64,000 nt of DNA from Niabella drilacis (GTDB lineage Bacteria; Bacteroidota; Bacteroidia; Chitinophagales; Chitinophagaceae), in the NCBI RefSeq assembly GCF_900101395.1, contig NZ_FMZO01000002.1:323840-387839 (forward strand), in the 5' to 3' direction. The notes beneath the pieces were generated by a model. That model searched no databases. It had not been told where the DNA came from and saw nothing but the letters and a program-made list of their open reading frames with translations. This document shows positions 62,764 through 64,000 of the stretch, one piece after another (within the stretch, counting starts at the first letter, position 1; each line of letters starts with the position of its first letter). Position numbers and translations under genes: made by a program.

Positions 62764-64000
62764 ATGAAAGGACTTTCAGACAAACTGCGAATCATCTATA
62801 AACCATTTTTATTTATCGGCATCGGGTTTATTTTATTATATACGCTTTTAAACTGGCTGTTATTTATAAAAGCTGCTATACCGTTAAAAGAAGACATCAT
62901 CGAATTCTGGCTGCCCTTTGGTCTTCCCTGGATACCCATTTTAATTTGGTTAAGACCGAGGATTAAGCTTTTGAGCTTTAAAAATGATAACGCTGCCTTT
63001 GGTTATCAGTTCCTGGCTTCATTGGCAATTGCGCTTCCAACGATTATTGCACAGCAATACCTGGTTACAGCAACCGGTAAACTGACGCGGCTGGACAACA
63101 TCAGCCAGATCGAAAAATCGGAAAAGACCAAATACTATGCGCTTAAGAATTATTATATCGACAAAGAGCATATCGCCATTCAAAATACGGCTACAGTAAC
63201 GGGGAAACATAATGAAAATTTTAATATGCTGATCTATGTTGCAATGCCGGTATTAATAAATGGTTCGGATACTGTAAAGCCAGGTAATGCATACTGGCTT
63301 GGAAAAAGGTATTCCGAGCGCATTAGTAACCGGCTGAGTGCGCAGGAGAAGGATGATAAATACAAGGCTTTTGCGGAAAAGGCGCAAACCGATTTTGAAC
63401 AGACGGACTTTAGTAAGTTTAGTTATTTGGAGGTGATTGGGAATACAGATGATCATAACGAATATAATAACGCTTTAAAGAAGTTAAATTCCAATACTTC
63501 CGGAAACAATATTTTTTTTGAGGCAAAGACCGGATCCTTTGCATCCAGGAACGGTAAAAAGCTTCCCTGGGTTTTTGGCTCTTTTGCTATAGGAGCAATC
63601 GTCTGGTTGCTATTGCTGTTATTTCCCAAGCTCAACGTTCGGCGGTTAAAACAATTTAAAAGCGGCGGCTCAGGTAAAGACAGCGATCTGAGAGATATAT
63701 TTGAGTTAATGATTCCCAGGCAAGGTTTTTTTATAACGCCCCTCATTATTGATCTGAATGTTCTGATTTATCTGGTTATGGTTTTTTCCGGGCTTGGGCT
63801 TATTTCTTTCAAAGCTGAGGACCTGATCCATTGGGGCGCAAACCTTGGACCGCTGACAACAGATGGGCAGTGGTGGCGGTTACTTACCAGTACCTTTTTG
63901 CATGGCGGACTGTTGCATATCCTGGCTAATATGTACGGATTATTGTTTGTCGGCATTTTTTTGGAGCCGCTTTTAGGCCGGTCGAAGTTTTTGTTGGTTT
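62764..64000 (+). CDS. Rhomboid-family intramembrane protease, C-terminus cut by window edge
   Basis: Start ATG 62764 (MKGLSDKLRIIYKPFLFIGIGFILLYTLLNWLL). The visible 412 codons comprise two or three membrane helices at the N-terminus, a soluble insert of about 170 residues (residues 95-265) and another helix near 270. The rhomboid fold starts near 325. There LGPLTTDGQWWRLLTSTFLHGGLLHILANMYGLLFVGIFLEPLLGRSKF matches the conserved WR and HxxxHxxxN loop-helix region. The GxSG serine lies beyond the edge. Rhomboids cut membrane proteins inside the bilayer. Confidence 0.88.
   Translation, partial: MKGLSDKLRIIYKPFLFIGIGFILLYTLLNWLLFIKAAIPLKEDIIEFWLPFGLPWIPILIWLRPRIKLLSFKNDNAAFGYQFLASLAIALPTIIAQQYLVTATGKLTRLDNISQIEKSEKTKYYALKNYYIDKEHIAIQNTATVTGKHNENFNMLIYVAMPVLINGSDTVKPGNAYWLGKRYSERISNRLSAQEKDDKYKAFAEKAQTDFEQTDFSKFSYLEVIGNTDDHNEYNNALKKLNSNTSGNNIFFEAKTGSFASRNGKKLPWVFGSFAIGAIVWLLLLLFPKLNVRRLKQFKSGGSGKDSDLRDIFELMIPRQGFFITPLIIDLNVLIYLVMVFSGLGLISFKAEDLIHWGANLGPLTTDGQWWRLLTSTFLHGGLLHILANMYGLLFVGIFLEPLLGRSKFLLV

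Overview
The window looks like chromosomal DNA of a Bacteroidota bacterium, most probably of the family Chitinophagaceae (inference). The reasons are promoters of the TTTG-N19/21-TAnnTTTG type, weak or absent Shine-Dalgarno sequences, the order rpmB-rpmG-DUF4295-ftsY, LytS/LytTR systems with two-component propellers, many Lol-type lipoproteins, orphan FtsX permeases and families such as DUF4199 and DUF4382. No rRNA, phage, complete IS or CRISPR array was seen. There is one intact tRNA (Pro-GGG) and, 103 bp downstream, a gap-free 57-nt remnant of a second tRNA.

Layout. 1-6.6 kb: a minus-strand efflux operon (TetR, TolC, HlyD lipoprotein, two ABC ATPases, two ABC-2 permeases, the last cut by the window edge), with a palindromic operator in front of tetR. 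6.8-8.7 kb: a Fic protein overlapping an FAD oxidoreductase. 8.8-9.5 kb: a TrmN6-type methyltransferase. 9.5-16.5 kb: a surface-sugar block encoding a GDP-D-glycero-D-manno-heptose pathway (gmhA, hddA, fused hddC-gmhB), two glycosyltransferases, a DUF4199 protein and a dihydroorotase-like protein lacking its metal ligands. 16.6-21.3 kb: tRNA-Pro, a lipoprotein and a large secreted MG2-like protein. 22-26 kb: xylose use (LacI regulator, xylB, xylA). 26.2-30.2 kb: a MATE pump behind a leader-peptide/hairpin region, a lipoprotein and a flavin monooxygenase. 30.3-36 kb: two divergent LytS-type kinases with one LytTR regulator. 36.4-38.9 kb: a GH29 fucosidase and a DUF4382 lipoprotein. 39-42.7 kb: an OmpR-type two-component system with an outer-membrane protein. 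42.8-47.2 kb: a dicarboxylate symporter, an outer-membrane protein, a DUF433/DUF5615 toxin-antitoxin-like pair and lpd. 47.7-49.6 kb: ribosomal proteins and ftsY. 50-54.2 kb: a lipoprotein, an outer-membrane protein and valS. 54.8-64 kb: a looser, more accessory-looking stretch with an XRE-pentapeptide regulator, a VOC gene broken by a stop codon, a DUF4240 lipoprotein, KptA, an FtsX permease and a partial rhomboid protease.

The non-coding DNA is unusually rich. A family of elements with the core CACAGATTACACAGAT appears as 2.5 tandem copies behind ftsY and as scattered copies between 54 and 60 kb. Simple intergenic-type repeats also appear inside two coding genes (the GT4 glycosyltransferase and valS) without breaking the frame. 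Four 13-nt mini-palindromes lie about 50 bp apart at 59.2 kb. The best leads for undescribed biology are the MATE leader region, the XRE-pentapeptide gene with its 13-bp direct repeats, the LytS-type kinase with an eroded ATP site paired to an intact one, and the mini-palindrome cluster. All function calls come from reading motifs; no database search was possible.
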